Origin: Belnapia sp.
Lineage (GTDB): Bacteria; Pseudomonadota; Alphaproteobacteria; Acetobacterales; Acetobacteraceae
Length of the DNA: 15,169 bases
Direction of reading: 5' to 3'
Assembly (NCBI GenBank): GCA_028291445.1
Contig: JAQGIA010000422.1
Span: forward strand, 1-15,169
Part shown: piece by piece, positions 14,047 through 15,169 of the stretch
Layout of the letters: each line of letters starts with the position of its first letter
Position numbering within the stretch: position 1 is the first letter of the stretch
Position numbers and translations under genes: made by a program
The notes under the pieces: model-generated
Told to the model about the DNA's origin: nothing
The model's input: the letters and a program-made list of their open reading frames with translations, nothing else
Databases searched by the model: none

Positions 14047-14360
14047 GCTGCTTCTTTCGATGCTGAGGGGGTCGGGCTCGCCGGCTCCAGCCAATGCTCG
14101 AAGATTTCCACCAGCAGGCTGTCGCCGGCCTCGCCTTCGGACCAGATCGGCGGCTGGTCGAACAGGATGTGGTACAGCGGCCGCGCCGGGGCCGGCCGGG
14201 CGAAGGCGAGGTCCTCCGGATTGGGGAAGCTGCCGAGCACCCGCTCCACCGTGCCGCTGCGCCCACGCAGATAATGTGGCGTGCGGATATGGCAGCGGCC
14301 ACGCCGCTCCGGCCAGTCGTCCTTCACCTGCACCCGGTCGCCGGGCTGGAAGGCGCTCAT
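14043..14360 (-). CDS. Nitrile-hydratase beta C-half subunit (thiocyanate hydrolase alpha-like)
   Basis: A 105-residue protein matching only the C-terminal domain of nitrile hydratase beta: FQPGDRVQVKDDWPERRGRCHIRTPHYLRGRSGTVERVLGSFPNPEDLA, then LYHILFDQPPIWSEGEAGDSLLVEIFEHWLEP. This is the SH3-like barrel that packs on the metal site. The pattern xHxRxPxYxRG holds arginines that in the family contact the oxidised cysteines. Ordinary beta subunits are about 210-230 residues with this as their second half; here it is a free-standing gene. It overlaps both neighbours by ATGA (14360-14357 and 14046-14043), so the three proteins are almost certainly made in fixed proportion. Confidence 0.9.
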   Translation of the reverse strand: MSAFQPGDRVQVKDDWPERRGRCHIRTPHYLRGRSGTVERVLGSFPNPEDLAFARPAPARPLYHILFDQPPIWSEGEAGDSLLVEIFEHWLEPASPTPSASKEAA

Positions 14361-14647
14361 CGCACCTCCTCCGCGGCGATCACGCCCTTCTCGACCATCA
14401 GCGTGGTGATCGAGGTGAGCCAGCGCTCGTAATAGGTCAGGGTGAAGTATTCGGCCTCGGGGATGGATTCGATGCCCCGCCGGAGCTCGTCCACCGTCAT
14501 CATTTTCTTCTGCGCCAGGATCTGCCGCAGCGCATCGACCCGCTTGCCGAAATCATCCGGCGGCGCCTCGTCGCGCTCGACGGGGGTGCAACGATAGCGG
14601 CTGGCGCCGCCGAGATCATGGATGGCCGGGATGGGGACGTCGCTCAT
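14357..14647 (-). CDS. Nitrile-hydratase beta N-half subunit (thiocyanate hydrolase beta-like) or accessory protein
   Basis: A 96-residue protein matching the N-terminal half of nitrile hydratase beta: IPAIHDLGGASRY near the start, then RRGIESIPEAEYFTLTYYERWLTSITTLMVEKGVI, the helical hairpin that wraps the alpha subunit. YYERWL carries a conserved Arg expected near the metal site. Small accessory/activator proteins of cobalt nitrile hydratases (P14K/NhlE type) share this fold, so an activator role is the alternative. Because the matching C-half is encoded separately next door, the simplest reading is a split beta subunit. First of three coupled genes. The ATG at 14647 has no clear ribosome site, an in-frame TAG lies just upstream, and no other start is credible. 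Confidence 0.85.
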   Translation of the reverse strand: MSDVPIPAIHDLGGASRYRCTPVERDEAPPDDFGKRVDALRQILAQKKMMTVDELRRGIESIPEAEYFTLTYYERWLTSITTLMVEKGVIAAEEVR

Positions 14648-14680
14648 CGGTACAGGCTAAGGCGCCGGCGGGGGGCGCGT

Positions 14681-14712
14681 CCAGCTTTCCTCAGTCCCAG
14701 CTTTGCTCAGTC
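14681..14712. repeat. 16-bp tandem duplication at the 3' end of the SH3 gene
   Basis: ccagctttcctcagtc (14681-14696) is followed directly by ccagctttgctcagtc (14697-14712), one mismatch. The second copy contains the SH3 gene's stop codon (14709-14707). The first copy lies in the 59-base gap before the enzyme operon. Confidence 0.9.
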
Positions 14713-15169
14713 TATGACCTCGTCCGCCGCCACGCCCCAGATCTCGCTGCGCTTGATCCAGCCGCGGTAATCGCCGACCCGCGCCTCGCACCAGCCGCTG
14801 CCGGCCTCGCAATGGCGGAGGCTGCCGATCACCCCGGGCCGCAGCCGGGCGACGGGCTCCGCCGCATCCTCCGGCCGCCGCCGCAGCGCCCGCTCCTCGC
14901 CCTGCACCAGGAAGGTACGGCGGGCCGCGAGCAGCGGCTTCTGCACCCAGCCCTCGGTGCCTTCCGGGTCGCGGATGCGGCGCCAGGCCTGATGCTCCTC
15001 GACGATCTGCACCGGCAGGTCCTTGCGCTGATAGGTCCAGTCGATGCGGAAGCGCAGGTCCGGCCCGACCCGCAGGTTGACCTGGTTGGACCCGAGCGCG
15101 GCGAAGCGGGGCAGCGGGCGGCCGGTATCGGTGCCGACCGCGGGGGGCGCCGGCGGTGCGGGGGCGGGC
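14707..15169 (-). CDS. SH3-domain protein, C-terminal part (5' end beyond window)
   Basis: The last 153 codons of a leftward gene whose start lies right of the window. After a Pro/Ala-rich stretch there are two bacterial SH3-like repeats. The first is PRFAALGSNQVNLRVGPDLRFRIDWTYQRKDLPVQIVEEHQAWRRIRDPEGTEGWVQKPLL, the second ERALRRRPEDAAEPVARLRPGVIGSLRHCEAGSGWCEARVGDYRGWIKRSEIWGV. VNLRVGP is the usual SH3_3 opening and EGWV/RGWI the closing strands. Such alphaproteobacterial proteins are usually exported and cell-wall associated, but the signal peptide would be outside the window. It is 59 bases upstream of the nitrile-hydratase-family genes on the same strand; whether they share a transcript is unclear. 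Confidence 0.85.
   Translation of the reverse strand, partial: PAPAPPAPPAVGTDTGRPLPRFAALGSNQVNLRVGPDLRFRIDWTYQRKDLPVQIVEEHQAWRRIRDPEGTEGWVQKPLLAARRTFLVQGEERALRRRPEDAAEPVARLRPGVIGSLRHCEAGSGWCEARVGDYRGWIKRSEIWGVAADEVID

Noticed and set aside
11452..14274. 940-codon plus-strand ORF across SDR, MFS and subunit genes
   Set aside because: It spans four well-supported minus-strand genes and reads as Arg/Gln/His-rich low-complexity sequence.

Overview
The window is very GC-rich, with dense overlapping antisense ORFs typical of high-GC DNA. Its gene families (exopolysaccharide chain-length/tyrosine kinase, RlpA lipoprotein, SH3-repeat protein, nitrile-hydratase family enzyme) fit an alphaproteobacterium. 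I would guess Acetobacteraceae (Roseomonas-like), but that is inference from protein flavour, not a computed placement.

Left part (1-5181): a divergent exopolysaccharide locus. Leftward from an AT-rich intergenic region run a Wzy/ligase-type membrane polymerase and, overlapping it by GTGA, an aldo/keto reductase cut by the window edge. The reductase carries an in-frame 27-bp tandem repeat. Rightward run a Wzc/ExoP-type chain-length protein with a tyrosine-kinase domain and, two bases later, a Tat/Sec-exported GH26-type glycoside hydrolase. Together these look like polymerisation, length control/export and trimming of one exopolysaccharide.

Middle part (5182-10206): a loosely packed, eroded region. 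It holds relics of an arsenic-resistance operon (a frameshifted flavoprotein fragment run into an ACR3 arsenite-permease fragment), an RlpA-like lipoprotein, a small lipoprotein, an AraC-family regulator with a repetitive C-terminal tail, two small divergent hypothetical genes (one secreted), and several perfect inverted repeats placed just after stop codons. About 570 bases (8571-9143) hold no convincing gene.

Right part (10207-15169): a chloroperoxidase-type alpha/beta hydrolase on the plus strand converges on a leftward group. That group comprises an SH3-domain protein (5' end outside the window), three tightly coupled genes for a nitrile-hydratase-family metalloenzyme, a 14-helix DHA2 MFS exporter and an SDR oxidoreductase. 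The beta subunit of the metalloenzyme is split into separate N-half and C-half genes, in the order N-half, C-half, alpha, joined by two ATGA overlaps. This is the architecture of thiocyanate hydrolase (scnB-scnA-scnC) and toyocamycin nitrile hydratase (ToyJKL), not of ordinary two-subunit nitrile hydratases, and it is the most interesting system in the window.
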